This document shows positions 28,401-37,627 of a DNA stretch of 64,000 nt, piece after piece; within the stretch, counting starts at the first letter, position 1; each line of letters opens with the position of its first letter. This stretch comes from Corynebacterium faecale (lineage in GTDB: Bacteria; Actinomycetota; Actinomycetes; Mycobacteriales; Mycobacteriaceae), in assembly GCF_030408735.1 (NCBI RefSeq), contig NZ_CP047204.1, positions 620,001 through 684,000 on the forward strand. The letters are read 5' to 3'. The notes under the pieces are model-generated. The model saw only the letters and a list, made by a program, of their open reading frames with translations, was not told where the DNA came from and made no database searches. A program made the translations under genes and the position numbers.

Positions 28401-28917
28401 CCTCAACCGTCTGCTGTTCCCGAAGCCGACCGAGGAGTTCCTCGAGCACCGCCGTCGTTTCGGTAACACCTCCGCACTGGATGACCGTGAGTTCTTCTAC
28501 GGGTTGAAGGAAGGACGGGAGGAGCTGATCCGTCTGCCACACCAGAGCACCCCGATGGTGGTCCGCCTGGATGCGGTGTCCGAGCCAGATGACAAGGGCA
28601 TGCGCAACGTGGTGGTCAACGTCAACGGCCAGATCCGTCCGATCCGTGTCCGTGACCGTTCCGTCGAGTCCGTCACCGCCACTGCGGAGAAGGCCGACAC
28701 CACCAACAAGGGCCATGTCGCGGCACCGTTCGCCGGTGTGGTCACCGTGACCGTCGCCGAGGGCGATGAGGTCAAGGCCGGCGATGCCGTGGCCATCATC
28801 GAGGCCATGAAGATGGAAGCCACCATCACCGCCTCTGTTGATGGAGTCATCGACCGCGTGGTTGTCCCTGCCGCCACCAAGGTGGAAGGTGGGGACCTGA
28901 TCGTGGTCATCTCCTAA
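25498..28917 (+). CDS. pyc: Pyruvate carboxylase
   Basis: The product is 1139 residues from the GTG at 25498, which has AAAGGA about 10 bases upstream and gives the length of known corynebacterial Pyc. Domain order is biotin carboxylase ([20 protein letters not shown] at the start, ATP-loop VAGGGGRGMRF near 175, EMNPRIQVEHTVTE near 300), carboxyltransferase (TDTTFRDAHQSLLATR near 540, with metal-binding His in VHVHTHDTAGG near 745) and biotin carrier (EAMKMEA with the biotinyl Lys at 1105). It makes oxaloacetate from pyruvate and bicarbonate with ATP, the main anaplerotic step in these bacteria. BirA, encoded at 46 kb, should biotinylate it. Confidence 0.98.
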   Translation: MVTTAPSTLPAFKKILVANRGEIAVRAFRAAYETGAATVAIYPVEDRSSFHRSFASEAVRIGTEGSPVKAYLDIDEIIDAARQVKADAIYPGYGFLSENAQLARECAENGITFIGPTPDVLDLTGDKSKAVSAAKNAGLPVLAESTPSTDIDEIVASAEGQTYPIFVKAVAGGGGRGMRFVEKPEDLRKLAKEASREAAAAFGDGAVYVERAVIKPQHIEVQILGDHTGDVVHLYERDCSLQRRHQKVVEIAPAQHLDPELRDRICADAVKFCKAIGYQGAGTVEFLVDEAGNHVFIEMNPRIQVEHTVTEEVTEVDLVKAQMRLAAGSTLKELGLTQDKITTHGAALQCRITTEDPSNNFRPDTGTITSYRSPGGAGVRLDGAAQLGGEISAHFDSMLVKMTCRGSDFETAVARAQRALAEFNVSGVATNIGFLRALLREDDFTTKRIDTGFIGSHQHLLQAPPADDEQGRILDYLADITVNKPHGERPNTVRPIEKLPEVDQIPLPRGSRDRLKQLGPEAFARDLREQDALAVTDTTFRDAHQSLLATRIRSYALTPAARAVAKLTPELLSVEAWGGATYDVAMRFLFEDPWARLDELREAMPNVNIQMLLRGRNTVGYTPYPDSVCRAFVQEAAKSGVDIFRIFDALNDVSQMRPAIEAVLETGTTVAEVAMAYSGDMSNPGEKLYTLDYYLKLAEQIVDSGAHILAIKDMAGLLRPAAATKLVTALRREFDLPVHVHTHDTAGGQLATYLAAANAGADAVDAASAPLSGTTSQPSMSALVAAFAHTRRDTGLNLEAVSDLEPYWEAVRGLYLPFEAGTPGPTGRVYRHEIPGGQLSNLRAQAVALGLSDRFELIEDYYAAVNEMLGRPTKVTPSSKVVGDLALHLVGAGVSPEDFAADPQKYDIPDSVIAFLRGELGTPPGGWPEPLRTRALEGRSEGKAPLAEIPAHEQAHLDSDDSAERRGTLNRLLFPKPTEEFLEHRRRFGNTSALDDREFFYGLKEGREELIRLPHQSTPMVVRLDAVSEPDDKGMRNVVVNVNGQIRPIRVRDRSVESVTATAEKADTTNKGHVAAPFAGVVTVTVAEGDEVKAGDAVAIIEAMKMEATITASVDGVIDRVVVPAATKVEGGDLIVVIS

Positions 28918-28940
28918 ACACCGGGTTCACCACCTGCCTT

Positions 28941-28989
28941 AGGACACGCCGGTTGAGGGTTGCTATCCCTCAACCGGCGTGTCCTTTTT
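28941..28989 (+). terminator. Intrinsic terminator after pyc
   Basis: A perfect 19-bp stem (28941-28959 with 28967-28985), 7-base loop, followed by TTTTTC. Confidence 0.93.
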
Positions 28990-29168
28990 CTGCCTTTCCC
29001 CCTGGGCTGGGGCCTTCCGGGAATACCTGCCCAGGGTGTGGCTTGTGACACAATTTGGGCATAGGGTGGAGGGAGGACAATAACTAATTTCACCACCCTC
29101 AAGGGCAGGGGAAATGATCGTGAGGTACTGCCCCTTGAGGTCTTTATGAGACCAGCCCGGGAGCCCCC

Positions 29169-30677
29169 ATGCATATCCATGAAGTCCGAACCCACCCTTC
29201 TGCAGACGCCTTTCCCGTCGAGGAACACCTGGCATGGAAGATCGCACAGGTGGCGGTTGATCCGGTGGAGGTGCTCCCTGAGGTGCAGGAGATGATCATC
29301 AACAGGATCATTGATAACGCAGCCGTGGCGGTGGCCTCCATCCTGCGGCGGCCGGTGACCACGGCGCGCGCCCAGGCACAGGCCCACCCCCGCACCGAAA
29401 AAGGCGCGACGGTGTTCGGCATCGGGGGCCGTTATTCACCGGAATGGGCGGCGTGGGCCAATGGCACCGCGGTGCGCGAACTGGATTTCCATGACACCTT
29501 CCTCGCCGCGGACTACTCCCATCCGGGGGACAATATCCCGCCGATCCTGGCAGTCGCCCAGGCGCAGCAGTCCACCGGTACCGACCTCATCCGGGCGCTG
29601 GCCACCGCCTATGAGATCCACGTGGATCTGGTTCGGGGCATCTGCCTGCATGAACACAAGATTGATCACGTGGCACACCTTGGTCCCGCCGCAGCTGCGG
29701 GCCTGGGCACCCTGCTGAATCTTCCCCCGGAGGTGATCTACCAGGCGATCGGGCAGGCACTACACACCACCACCGCCACCCGGCAGTCCCGCAAGGGGGA
29801 GATTTCCTCCTGGAAGGCCTTCGCCCCGGCTTTCGCCGGGAAGATGGCCATCGAGTCCGTGGACCGGGCCATGCGGGGAGAGGGGGCACCCGCGCCGATC
29901 TGGGAGGGCGAGGACGGCGTGATAGCCTGGCTGCTGTCGGGGAAGGACCATACCTATCACGTGCCCCTGCCGGAACCGGGTGAGGCCAAGCGGGGCATCC
30001 TGGACACCTATACCAAGGAACACTCCGCCGAATACCAGTCCCAGGCCGCGATCGATCTGGCCCGTCATCTCAAACCGCAGGTGGACGCGGCAGGCGGCAT
30101 CAACGAGGTGGCCTCTATTGTCCTACACACCAGCCACCACACCCACCATGTGATCGGCACAGGCGCGAATGATCCGCAGAAGATGGATCCGCAGGCCTCC
30201 CGCGAGACCCTCGACCACTCCATCATGTATATCTTCGCCGTGGCGTTGGAGGACGGCGTGTGGCACCACGAACATTCCTATTCCCGCAAACGCGCCACCC
30301 GCCCCGACACCGTTACCCTCTGGGAGAAGATCTCGACGGTGGAGGATCCCGCCTGGACGCGCCGTTATCACGCGACTGACCCCGAAGAGAAGGCCTTCGG
30401 CGCGAGGGCGGTGATCACTATGCACAACGGTGAGGTGATCGAGGGGGAGCTTGCCGTGGCTGATGCGCACCCTTTCGGGGCACGCCCGTTTGCGCGCGAA
30501 CAGTACATTGAAAAATTCCACACGCTGGCACACGGCTTCGTGCCACAGGCGGAACAGGACCGTTTTCTCGACGCCGCCCAGGCATTGCCCGGGTTGGCTG
30601 ACCTCAGCGCTCTCAACATTGAGCTTGACGACGCCACCCTGGTCACCGCCCCAACAATCGGAAAGGGCCTGCTATGA
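29169..30677 (+). CDS. prpD: 2-methylcitrate dehydratase
   Basis: The product is 502 residues of the MmgE/PrpD family. Recognisable blocks are [19 protein letters not shown] near residue 97, [15 protein letters not shown] near 117, [20 protein letters not shown] near 150 and [16 protein letters not shown] near 210. It dehydrates 2-methylcitrate in the methylcitrate cycle of propionyl-CoA breakdown. It heads a compact operon prpD-prpB-prpC: the stop overlaps the prpB ATG by 4 bases. A GGGAG sequence lies 5-9 bases before the ATG. No prpR-type regulator is encoded within the window next to the operon, unlike the arrangement I recall for C. glutamicum prp cluster 1. Confidence 0.95.
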   Translation: MHIHEVRTHPSADAFPVEEHLAWKIAQVAVDPVEVLPEVQEMIINRIIDNAAVAVASILRRPVTTARAQAQAHPRTEKGATVFGIGGRYSPEWAAWANGTAVRELDFHDTFLAADYSHPGDNIPPILAVAQAQQSTGTDLIRALATAYEIHVDLVRGICLHEHKIDHVAHLGPAAAAGLGTLLNLPPEVIYQAIGQALHTTTATRQSRKGEISSWKAFAPAFAGKMAIESVDRAMRGEGAPAPIWEGEDGVIAWLLSGKDHTYHVPLPEPGEAKRGILDTYTKEHSAEYQSQAAIDLARHLKPQVDAAGGINEVASIVLHTSHHTHHVIGTGANDPQKMDPQASRETLDHSIMYIFAVALEDGVWHHEHSYSRKRATRPDTVTLWEKISTVEDPAWTRRYHATDPEEKAFGARAVITMHNGEVIEGELAVADAHPFGARPFAREQYIEKFHTLAHGFVPQAEQDRFLDAAQALPGLADLSALNIELDDATLVTAPTIGKGLL

Positions 30678-31582
30678 CCATGTTCTCAACGGATGCGACG
30701 CCGTCGGAGCGTCGAAAAGCACTCCGTGCGGCGCTGCACGCCGCACCCATCCTGAGGCTCCCGGGAGCCTTCTCGCCCCTGGTTGCGCGCAGCATCCAGG
30801 AAGCCGGTTTCGAGGGGGTCTACGTCAGCGGCGCTGTGGTCGCCGCCGACCTCGCCCTCCCGGATATCGGACTGACCACGCTGACCGAGGTGGCTGCACG
30901 CGCCCGACAGATCGCACGCGCCACCGACCTGCCCGTGCTCGTTGATGCCGACACCGGCTTCGGTGAACCCATGAACGCCGCCCGCACGGTCAGCGAACTC
31001 GAGGACGCCGGGGTGGCCGGATGCCAATTGGAAGACCAGGTCAACCCCAAACGCTGCGGGCACCTCGACGGGAAGGAAGTAGTGTCCACCGAGCAGATGG
31101 TGCGCAGAATCGGGGCAGCCGTATCGGCCCGTAGAGACCCCGACTTTGTCATCTGCGCCCGCACCGACGCCGCTGGGGTTGAGGGCATCGGTGATGCCAT
31201 TGACAGGGCCCACGAGTATGCGGCAGCCGGCGCTGATGTCATCTTCCCCGAAGCCCTGCACACCCGCGAGGACTTCGAACGATTCCGCCACGCCGTTCCG
31301 GATATCCCCCTGCTGGCCAACATGACCGAATTCGGGAAAACCGAATTGCTCTCCGCCTGGGAGCTCCAGGACATCGGCTACAACGCGGTGATCTACCCCG
31401 TGACCACACTGCGCATCGCCATGGGCCACGTCGAACAGGCCCTGTGGGAACTGGCGGATTCCGGCACCCAGGCCGGCTGGCTTGACCGCATGCAGCACCG
31501 CAGCCGCCTCTATGAACTGGTGCGTTATGAAGAATTCAACGTCTTCGACCAGAACCTCTTTACCTACCGTCCGAAAACCTGA
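30674..31582 (+). CDS. prpB: 2-methylisocitrate lyase
   Basis: The product is 302 residues of the isocitrate lyase/PEP mutase superfamily. The catalytic loop is [11 protein letters not shown] near residue 120 with the active Cys; the metal site region is [16 protein letters not shown] near 90 and [14 protein letters not shown] follows; CARTDA near 157 and [10 protein letters not shown] near 213 complete the pocket. It splits 2-methylisocitrate into pyruvate and succinate in the cytosol. The ATG overlaps prpD by 4 bases and 18 bases separate its stop from prpC. Confidence 0.96.
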   Translation: MTMFSTDATPSERRKALRAALHAAPILRLPGAFSPLVARSIQEAGFEGVYVSGAVVAADLALPDIGLTTLTEVAARARQIARATDLPVLVDADTGFGEPMNAARTVSELEDAGVAGCQLEDQVNPKRCGHLDGKEVVSTEQMVRRIGAAVSARRDPDFVICARTDAAGVEGIGDAIDRAHEYAAAGADVIFPEALHTREDFERFRHAVPDIPLLANMTEFGKTELLSAWELQDIGYNAVIYPVTTLRIAMGHVEQALWELADSGTQAGWLDRMQHRSRLYELVRYEEFNVFDQNLFTYRPKT

Positions 31583-31600
31583 CAGGAAGGAAACCCCGAG

Positions 31601-32749
31601 ATGAATGACAAGAACGTGGAGGTCCGCAAAGGGCTCTACGGGGTGGTCTCTGACTACACGGCCATTTCCAAAGTCATGCCCGAGACCAACTCCCTGACCT
31701 ACCGCGGTTATGCCGTGCAGGACCTGGTGGAGAACTGCACCTTCGAAGAGGTGATCTACCTGCTGTGGAACGGTGAGCTGCCCACCGCCGACCAACTGCG
31801 GGAGTTCAACACCCGGGGTAGGTCCTACCGCTCCCTGGATGCGGGATTGATCTCCCTGATCCATTCGCTCCCGAGGGACTGCCATCCGATGGATGTGCTG
31901 CGCACCGCCGTGTCCTATATGGGCACCAAGGATCCCGAACCCTTCACCACCGGCTCAGATCATGTGCTGCGCATCGGCCATAACCTCCTGGCGCAGCTGC
32001 CGATGGTGGTGGCCATGGATATCCGCCGCCGCCGTGAAGATGACATCATCGCCCCGAACCCTGACAAGGGTATCGCCGAGAACTTCCTGTCCATGGTGTT
32101 CGGTAATGACCATGGTTCGGTGGCCAACAACCCGGAGGATGTGCGTGACTTCGAACGATCCCTCATCCTGTACGCCGAGCACTCGTTCAACGCCTCCACG
32201 TTCACCTCCCGGGTGATCACCTCCACACGCTCCGATGCGTATTCGGCGATCGCCGGAGCCATCGGAGCTTTGAAGGGACCCCTGCACGGTGGTGCCAATG
32301 AGTTTGTCATGCACACCATGCTGAAGATCAACGATCCCACCAAGGCAGGAGAGTGGGTGAACACGGCCCTGGATAACAAGGACCTGATCATGGGGTTCGG
32401 CCACCGTGTGTACAAGAGCGGCGACAGCCGGGTGCCCTCCATGGAGAAATCCATGCGGGCCCTGGCGGTGCGCCACCGGGCCTCGAAATGGGTCCACATG
32501 TACGAGGAGATGCAGCAGGTGATGGAGGACCGCACCGGCATCAAACCCAATCTGGATTTCCCAGCCGGACCCGCGTACTACATCCTGGGTTTCCCCGTGG
32601 ACTTCTTCACCCCGCTCTTCGTCCTGGCGCGCCTGGCGGGATGGACAGCCCACATTGTGGAGCAGCATGAGAACAACTCGCTGATCCGACCCCTGGCCGC
32701 CTACAGCGGTGTGGAACAACGTGAGGTGGTGCCGATTGAACAGCGCTAG
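31601..32749 (+). CDS. prpC: 2-methylcitrate synthase
   Basis: The product is 382 residues of the citrate synthase superfamily. The catalytic set is visible as the first His in GPLHGGANE, the second His in MGFGHRVYKSGDSR and the Asp in KPNLDFPAGPAYY. It condenses propionyl-CoA with oxaloacetate. Placement after prpD and prpB identifies it as methylcitrate synthase over the housekeeping gltA product. GGAAGG stands 9-14 bases before the ATG. Its stop overlaps that of the convergent hypothetical gene by 4 bases. Confidence 0.95.
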   Translation: MNDKNVEVRKGLYGVVSDYTAISKVMPETNSLTYRGYAVQDLVENCTFEEVIYLLWNGELPTADQLREFNTRGRSYRSLDAGLISLIHSLPRDCHPMDVLRTAVSYMGTKDPEPFTTGSDHVLRIGHNLLAQLPMVVAMDIRRRREDDIIAPNPDKGIAENFLSMVFGNDHGSVANNPEDVRDFERSLILYAEHSFNASTFTSRVITSTRSDAYSAIAGAIGALKGPLHGGANEFVMHTMLKINDPTKAGEWVNTALDNKDLIMGFGHRVYKSGDSRVPSMEKSMRALAVRHRASKWVHMYEEMQQVMEDRTGIKPNLDFPAGPAYYILGFPVDFFTPLFVLARLAGWTAHIVEQHENNSLIRPLAAYSGVEQREVVPIEQR

Positions 32750-33123
32750 ACGCTGAGCCCCAGGAACCCAGAAGCCCACCGGCGGATGGTGGCCCCACCC
32801 TGTGCCACCGCATCAGCGATGGTGACCGGGGTGAGCATCGGATCATTGGGCACCGGAGTATCCAGATCGCCAACAGGGATGATCTCCAGGGTGGAAGCCC
32901 CGGGGTTGAGGCGGGCCAGCGCCAGCATGTCCACATTGGTCTGCTCGCAGATAGCCCACGTGTACTCGGTGCCTTCAACCCATGCCTGATGGCTGCGGGT
33001 CACATCATCCTCAGTCACTGTTTTGCCCAGTGCCGCAGCCAGGGCAGGCACGTCGTTGATGCGGTCATCTGCGGTGAGTTTCCGGGCATAGAAGCGCCCG
33101 CCATTGATATCCATGGGTTCCAT
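32746..33123 (-). CDS. Conserved hypothetical protein
   Basis: The product is 125 residues, soluble, without signal peptide or known catalytic motif. It has the block LTADDRINDVPALAAALG near residue 20, EGTEYTWAICEQTNVDMLALARLNPG near 60 and ends RRWASGFLGLSV. I recognise this as a conserved actinobacterial hypothetical but know no function. AAGGA lies 8 bases before the ATG at 33121-33123. It runs in the same direction as accBC upstream and could be a readthrough partner, though a hairpin lies between. Confidence 0.8.
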   Translation of the reverse strand: MEPMDINGGRFYARKLTADDRINDVPALAAALGKTVTEDDVTRSHQAWVEGTEYTWAICEQTNVDMLALARLNPGASTLEIIPVGDLDTPVPNDPMLTPVTIADAVAQGGATIRRWASGFLGLSV

Positions 33124-33167
33124 GAGCAGTGTCCTTCAACCGGAGGGATGTGAGTGGGTGAAACGAG

Positions 33168-33197
33168 TGAAGCACCCACATGGATGTGGGTGCTTCA
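33168..33197 (-). terminator. Hairpin downstream of accBC
   Basis: A perfect 14-bp stem (33168-33181 with 33184-33197) with a 2-base loop lies 22 bases after the accBC stop. On the minus strand only a weak T run follows, so it may be a partial terminator or an mRNA stabiliser. Confidence 0.6.
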
Positions 33198-33218
33198 ACT
33201 CAAATAAGAGGGGGAGTG

Positions 33219-34994
33219 TTACTTGATGTCCAGGAGGACCTGGCCCTTGGTTACACCCTCGCCAGCGGCGATGGTCAGGCCGGTGACGGTACCGGACTTG
33301 TGAGCCTTGACGGGGTTCTCCATCTTCATGGCCTCGAGAACGACGACGGTGTCGCCTTCAGCAACCTCAGCGCCTTCCTCGACGTTGACCTTGATCACGG
33401 TGCCCTGCATCGGAGCTGCGACAGAATCACCGGAGACGCCAGCCTTGGCGCCGCCTGCGCGACGCTTCTTAGCCTTCTTCTTGGCAGCACCTGCGCCGCC
33501 ACCGAGTGCCAGATCGCCTGGGAGGGCAACCTCGACGCGACGGCCGTCGATTTCAACGATGACCTTCTGCGCTGGGGTCTTCTCTTCGTCGTCAAGCTCA
33601 GCGGCGTCGACGAATGGCTCGATCGGGTTGTCCCAGACCTCTTCGATCCACTTGGTGTAGATCTCGAAGCCGTCCTCGTTGCCCACGAATGCCGGGTTGG
33701 ACACGATGTGGGAGTGGAATGGGATGACGGTCGGCATGCCTTCGACGATGTACTCGCCGAGTGCACGACGGGAACGCTCGAGTGCCTGCTCACGGGTCTG
33801 TCCCCAGACAATGAGCTTGGCCAGCATGGAGTCGAACTGTCCGGAGATCTCGGAGCCTTCGACAACGCCGGAGTCCATGCGGACACCCGGGCCTGATGGC
33901 TCGCGGTACTTGGTGATCTTGCCCGGTGCAGGCATGAAGTTGGAGCCTGCGTCCTCACCGTTGATGCGGAACTCGAAGGAGTGACCACGTGGAGCCGGGT
34001 CTTCCTTGATGGACAGCTCTGCGCCCTCGGCGATGCGGAACATCTCACGGACCAGGTCGAGACCGGTGGTCTCCTCGGTGACCGGGTGCTCCACCTGCAG
34101 GCGGGTGTTGACCTCGAGGAAGGAGATCAGTCCGTCGGAGCCAACCAGGTACTCCACGGTGCCGGCACCGTAGTAGCCAGCCTCGCGGCAGATGTCCTTT
34201 GCGGAGGAGTGGATGCGCTCGCGCTGCTCATCGGTGAGGAATGGGGCTGGGGCTTCTTCCACGAGCTTCTGGAAACGACGCTGAAGAGAGCAGTCACGGG
34301 TGCCTGCGACAACCACGTTGCCGTGCTTATCGGCGATGACCTGCGCCTCAACGTGGCGTGCCTTATCCAGGTAACGCTCAACGAAGCACTCGCCGCGACC
34401 GAAGGCAGAGACTGCCTCACGGGTTGCGGACTCGAAGAGGTCAGCGACCTCTTCCATCTTGTAGGCAACCTTCATGCCACGTCCGCCGCCACCGAAGGCA
34501 GCCTTGATGGCGATCGGGAGACCGAACTCCTCGGCGAAGGCGACAACCTCAGTGGCGTCCTTGACCGGCTCCTTGGTGCCGGGCACCATTGGCGCATCGG
34601 CGACATGCGCGATGTGGCGTGCGGTGACCTTATCACCGAGGGAGCGGATGGACTCCGGTGATGGGCCGATCCAGATCAGGCCCTCGTTGATGACAGCCTC
34701 GGCGAAATCAGCGTTCTCTGCGAGGAAGCCGTAGCCTGGGTGGATTGCATCTGCACCGGACTTGCGGGCAGCGTCAATGATTTTATCAATGACGAGGTAG
34801 GACTCTGCGGAAGTCTGGCCACCGAGGGCGAAGGCCTCATCTGCATAGTCAACGAATGGTGCGTCTGCATCCGGCTCTGCGTATACAGCAACGGAAGCGA
34901 TACCTTCATCGCGAGCTGCGCGGAACACGCGAATTGCGATTTCACCACGGTTAGCTACAAGTACCTTGGTGATCTTCCTGGTCTCGACTGACAC
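33219..34994 (-). CDS. accBC: Acyl-CoA carboxylase alpha subunit (biotin carboxylase and biotin carrier)
   Basis: The product is 591 residues from the GTG at 34992-34994 ([20 protein letters not shown]), which has AGGAGGG 7 bases upstream and equals the length of C. glutamicum AccBC. The biotin carboxylase domain fills residues 1-450 (ATP-loop [14 protein letters not shown] near 165, [15 protein letters not shown] near 290). A Lys/Arg/Ala-rich linker ([13 protein letters not shown]) leads to the carrier domain with EAMKMEN and biotinyl Lys557. It is shared by several carboxyltransferase subunits to make malonyl-CoA and long-chain carboxyacyl-CoA for fatty and mycolic acids. The carboxyltransferase genes lie 7-11 kb to the right. 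Confidence 0.97.
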   Translation of the reverse strand: MSVETRKITKVLVANRGEIAIRVFRAARDEGIASVAVYAEPDADAPFVDYADEAFALGGQTSAESYLVIDKIIDAARKSGADAIHPGYGFLAENADFAEAVINEGLIWIGPSPESIRSLGDKVTARHIAHVADAPMVPGTKEPVKDATEVVAFAEEFGLPIAIKAAFGGGGRGMKVAYKMEEVADLFESATREAVSAFGRGECFVERYLDKARHVEAQVIADKHGNVVVAGTRDCSLQRRFQKLVEEAPAPFLTDEQRERIHSSAKDICREAGYYGAGTVEYLVGSDGLISFLEVNTRLQVEHPVTEETTGLDLVREMFRIAEGAELSIKEDPAPRGHSFEFRINGEDAGSNFMPAPGKITKYREPSGPGVRMDSGVVEGSEISGQFDSMLAKLIVWGQTREQALERSRRALGEYIVEGMPTVIPFHSHIVSNPAFVGNEDGFEIYTKWIEEVWDNPIEPFVDAAELDDEEKTPAQKVIVEIDGRRVEVALPGDLALGGGAGAAKKKAKKRRAGGAKAGVSGDSVAAPMQGTVIKVNVEEGAEVAEGDTVVVLEAMKMENPVKAHKSGTVTGLTIAAGEGVTKGQVLLDIK

Positions 34995-35028
34995 TAAAAC
35001 CCTCCTGGTTTTGATTTTCTTCACAACA

Positions 35029-35067
35029 AGACACCCCCGGTTGTCAATTGATTTCATTCGGGTGTCT
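35029..35067 (-). promoter_or_regulatory. Nested inverted repeat in the accBC leader
   Basis: AGACACCC (35029-35036) is complementary to GGGTGTCT (35060-35067), and the palindrome TCAATTGA (35044-35051) sits almost exactly between them. It lies 35-73 bases upstream of the accBC start and could be an operator or a 5' leader structure. FasR is known to control lipid genes in C. glutamicum, but I cannot assign this site to it. Confidence 0.45.
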
Positions 35068-35213
35068 CTGCGATAAGCAATATTCTTGCACACTCGCCGG
35101 GTGATCTATGAGCGAATACCGCTAACAACGTTAAAGACACAGGATTCAGGTGTACCCTGTGACTCCAATAACATCCCTGGATTACGGTAGTGGATGGTTA
35201 TTTCCCAAGCAAA

Positions 35214-35241
35214 GTGACCCCGGGGTTATCCCCGGGGTCAC
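35214..35241 (-). terminator. Intrinsic hairpin downstream of thtR
   Basis: A perfect 12-bp GC-rich stem (35214-35225 with 35230-35241) with a 4-base loop, followed on the minus strand by TTTGCTT. Confidence 0.8.
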
Positions 35242-35261
35242 CTGCCTAATCCCACAGGATT

Positions 35262-36155
35262 TCAGAGGGAACCGGGTTCCTCACCCTGAACGATCGGCAT
35301 CCGGACCATGTTGCCCCATTCCGCCCAGGAACCGTCGTAGTTGCGGACATTGTCAAAACCGAGGAGGAATTTCAGCACGAACCAGGTGTGGGCGGCGCGG
35401 TCGCCGACACGGCAGTAGACCACGGTGTCATCGGCCGGGTTGAGATCACCGTAGATCTTCTCCAGTTCCTTCCGACTGCGGAAATTTCCGTTCGGGAGGA
35501 CAGCCTGTTCCCAGTCGAGGTGCACAGCCCCGGGGATATGTCCTCCGCGGAGCACACCCTCACCGGTGACCGTCTGGCCATGGTCGTCCCTGCCGCGGTA
35601 TTCCTTGACGGTGCGGACGTCGACAAGCGTCATTTCACCAGGGGTCTGGAGGGAGTCCAGGACCCCGGCCACGAAGGCTCGCTGCTTTTCGTCGACACGC
35701 TCAACCACCGGATAGTTGGTCGGTGGGTAATCGGGGACGGCGTAGGAGGTGTCGCGTTCCTCCGTCATCCAGGCATCGCGGCCACCGTTGAGGAGGCGGA
35801 CGTCGGCATGGCCGAAGAGTTCGAAAACCCAGAGGGTGAACGCGGCCCACCAGTTGGATTTATCGCCGTAGATAACCACGGTGTCATCGCGGTGGATGCC
35901 CTTGCGGTTCATCAGGTCGGCGAAGGCCTGACCATCGATGAAATCGCGGGTCACCGGATCATTGAGGTCCTTGTCCCAGTCGATGCGGACGGCTCCGGGA
36001 AGGTGACCGATGTCGTACAGGAGTGAATCCTCGTTGGACTCGACAACCTTAAGACCCGGTGAGCCCAGTCGGGCGGAGAGCCAGGATGCGGAGACGATCC
36101 TCTCGGGATGCGCGTAGTCCTGGAACGGGGGGAACGGGTCGAACGGTGCTGCCAT
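35262..36155 (-). CDS. thtR: Thiosulfate sulfurtransferase (two-domain rhodanese)
   Basis: The product is 297 residues with two rhodanese domains. The N-terminal domain is inactive, having Asp98 ([11 protein letters not shown]) where a catalytic Cys would be; the C-terminal domain has the active loop YCRVGDR with Cys248. No signal peptide is present, so it acts in the cytosol, transferring sulfane sulfur from thiosulfate or other donors. GGAAGG precedes the ATG. It lies upstream of accBC in the same orientation, an order I recall from C. glutamicum, but a terminator separates the two. It carries one copy of the CGTCGAYAAGC motif. Confidence 0.93.
   Translation of the reverse strand: MAAPFDPFPPFQDYAHPERIVSASWLSARLGSPGLKVVESNEDSLLYDIGHLPGAVRIDWDKDLNDPVTRDFIDGQAFADLMNRKGIHRDDTVVIYGDKSNWWAAFTLWVFELFGHADVRLLNGGRDAWMTEERDTSYAVPDYPPTNYPVVERVDEKQRAFVAGVLDSLQTPGEMTLVDVRTVKEYRGRDDHGQTVTGEGVLRGGHIPGAVHLDWEQAVLPNGNFRSRKELEKIYGDLNPADDTVVYCRVGDRAAHTWFVLKFLLGFDNVRNYDGSWAEWGNMVRMPIVQGEEPGSL
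35618..35628 (+). repeat. CGTCGAYAAGC motif, copy 5
   Basis: CGTCGACAAGC inside thtR (antisense to it); encodes Leu-Val-Asp with CTT. Confidence 0.6.
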
Positions 36156-36507
36156 GTGAGGTCGCTGCCTTCCGTGATTTGATGGAGCTTCGATGTATTG
36201 CGTTACCCAGCATATTGGTTCAACCCGGTTGTGTCCTTAATTACTCCTGTGATCCCTGAGTCCGCCGCTTCATCGTTCGTGCTTTATTCTCTTTGATGTC
36301 AACGGGAAAACCCGACTTTCTGAGTTTTAAGTGAATCAACCCCACAGTGAGGGTTTCCCATGTTGTCCGCCTCTTCTATTCTGTTGATTCCCGCCCTCCC
36401 CATTTCCGGCCGCGTCGTTGCAACCCACATCAGGGACACGCGGATCAGCCACACCCAGGTGCCGCGTGCCGGCCAGGGGAGCATTCGAGAAAGTGAAATA
36501 CACCACC
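36156..36507. other. Divergent intergenic region between thtR and the ATP-grasp-like gene
   Basis: About 350 bases without a convincing gene. GGGAAAACCC at 36302-36311 and GGGTTTCCC at 36352-36360 are complementary apart from one extra A and could form a long-range hairpin in the leader of the rightward gene. No recognised riboswitch. Confidence 0.35.
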
Positions 36508-37569
36508 ATGTTCAGAAATATTGTCTTTTTCGAAGTCGAAGGCGGGTCGGACAAGTACCTGGATGGACACCGCCGGGACACCATGCCTGTCGTGGAATCC
36601 ATCCGATCCATGGGCTGGCAGGCCGAGGTGGTCTACTACCGTCCCGAGTGGACCGAGGACATCATCGACTACGCCACCGCACGGTTCGACGGGTATATCT
36701 CACGCGTGAACCCGGGAAATATTCCAGGTGGTGAACGGGGTTATTTCGATCTCCTGACCCGCCTGTCCGAGGCCGGACTGGTGGGCATGTCCACCCCGGA
36801 GGAGATGATGGCCTATGGAGCAAAGGATGCGCTGGTCAAGTTGTCCTCCACGGATCTGGTGCCCACCGACACCCACGCCTACTACGATGTGGAGACTTTC
36901 CACCAGACCTTCCCATCCTCGTTGTCTTATGGTGAGCGTGTGCTCAAACAGAACCGTGGCTCCACCGGCACCGGCATCTGGCGTGTGCAGATCCGTGACA
37001 AGAAGCTCGCCGCCTCCGTGGAACCCGGCACCGCACTTCCACTGGATACCGAAATCAAGTGCACCGAGGCGGTGGACAACCACACGGAGATCCGTCAGTT
37101 GGGTGAGTTCATGGATTTCTGTGACCAGTACATCGTCGGTGATAACGGCATGCTGGTGGATATGCGCTTCATGCCGCGCATCGTCGAAGGGGAGATCCGC
37201 ATCCTCCTGGTCGGACCGCACCCGGTGTTCGTGGTGCACAAGAAGCCGGCCGAGGGCGAGGACAACTTCTCCGCGACTCTTTTCTCCGGAGCCAAGTACA
37301 CCTATGACCGGCCCGAGGACTGGCAGGACCTGGTGGACATGTTCGCCGATGCCCGCCCGGTCATCGCAGAGAAGCTCGGTGGTGACAACATCCCCCTGAT
37401 CTGGACCGCCGACTTCATGCTCGATACCGCACCCGACGGCACCGACACATATGTCCTCGGTGAGATCAATTGCTCCTGCGTCGGTTTCACCTCTGAGTTG
37501 GACATGGGCATCCAGCAGCTGGTGGCGCAGGAAGCCATCCGGCGTGTGGAGACCGCAGCAGGGCACTAA
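36508..37569 (+). CDS. Cj0069-family / ATP-grasp-like protein
   Basis: The product is 353 residues from the ATG at 36508 (a GTG at 36493 would add five). It starts MFRNIVFFEVEGGSDKYLDGHRR and looks like an ATP-grasp fold: a PreATP-like N-terminal part, then a central region with ERVLKQNRGSTGTGIWRVQ (Lys and Gly-rich loop, near 150) and a C-terminal IWTADFMLDT and LGEINCSCVGF (the usual metal-binding Asp and Glu-x-Asn). Database entries I recall call it Cj0069 family. The reaction is unknown; ATP-grasp enzymes ligate a carboxylate to an amine or thiol. It is monocistronic, ended by a strong hairpin. Confidence 0.8.
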   Translation: MFRNIVFFEVEGGSDKYLDGHRRDTMPVVESIRSMGWQAEVVYYRPEWTEDIIDYATARFDGYISRVNPGNIPGGERGYFDLLTRLSEAGLVGMSTPEEMMAYGAKDALVKLSSTDLVPTDTHAYYDVETFHQTFPSSLSYGERVLKQNRGSTGTGIWRVQIRDKKLAASVEPGTALPLDTEIKCTEAVDNHTEIRQLGEFMDFCDQYIVGDNGMLVDMRFMPRIVEGEIRILLVGPHPVFVVHKKPAEGEDNFSATLFSGAKYTYDRPEDWQDLVDMFADARPVIAEKLGGDNIPLIWTADFMLDTAPDGTDTYVLGEINCSCVGFTSELDMGIQQLVAQEAIRRVETAAGH

Positions 37570-37576
37570 CTACAAC

Positions 37577-37587
37577 GCTTGTCGACG
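37577..37587 (-). repeat. CGTCGAYAAGC motif, copy 6
   Basis: CGTCGACAAGC on the minus strand, left outer arm of the terminator at 37577-37638. Confidence 0.6.
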
Positions 37588-37627
37588 CACCCCTCCGCGC
37601 CTACCGCACCATGTGCGGTAGGCGCGG

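Noticed and set aside
34325..34335. Near-matches to the 11-mer, such as GCTTATCGGCG in accBC and GCGGATAAGC at 1045 and 61209
   Set aside because: They differ in the core GTCGA and were not counted, to keep the motif definition strict.
36302..36360. Possible riboswitch in the leader of the ATP-grasp-like gene
   Set aside because: Only one 9-bp complementary pair with a long loop; no conserved riboswitch core is recognisable.
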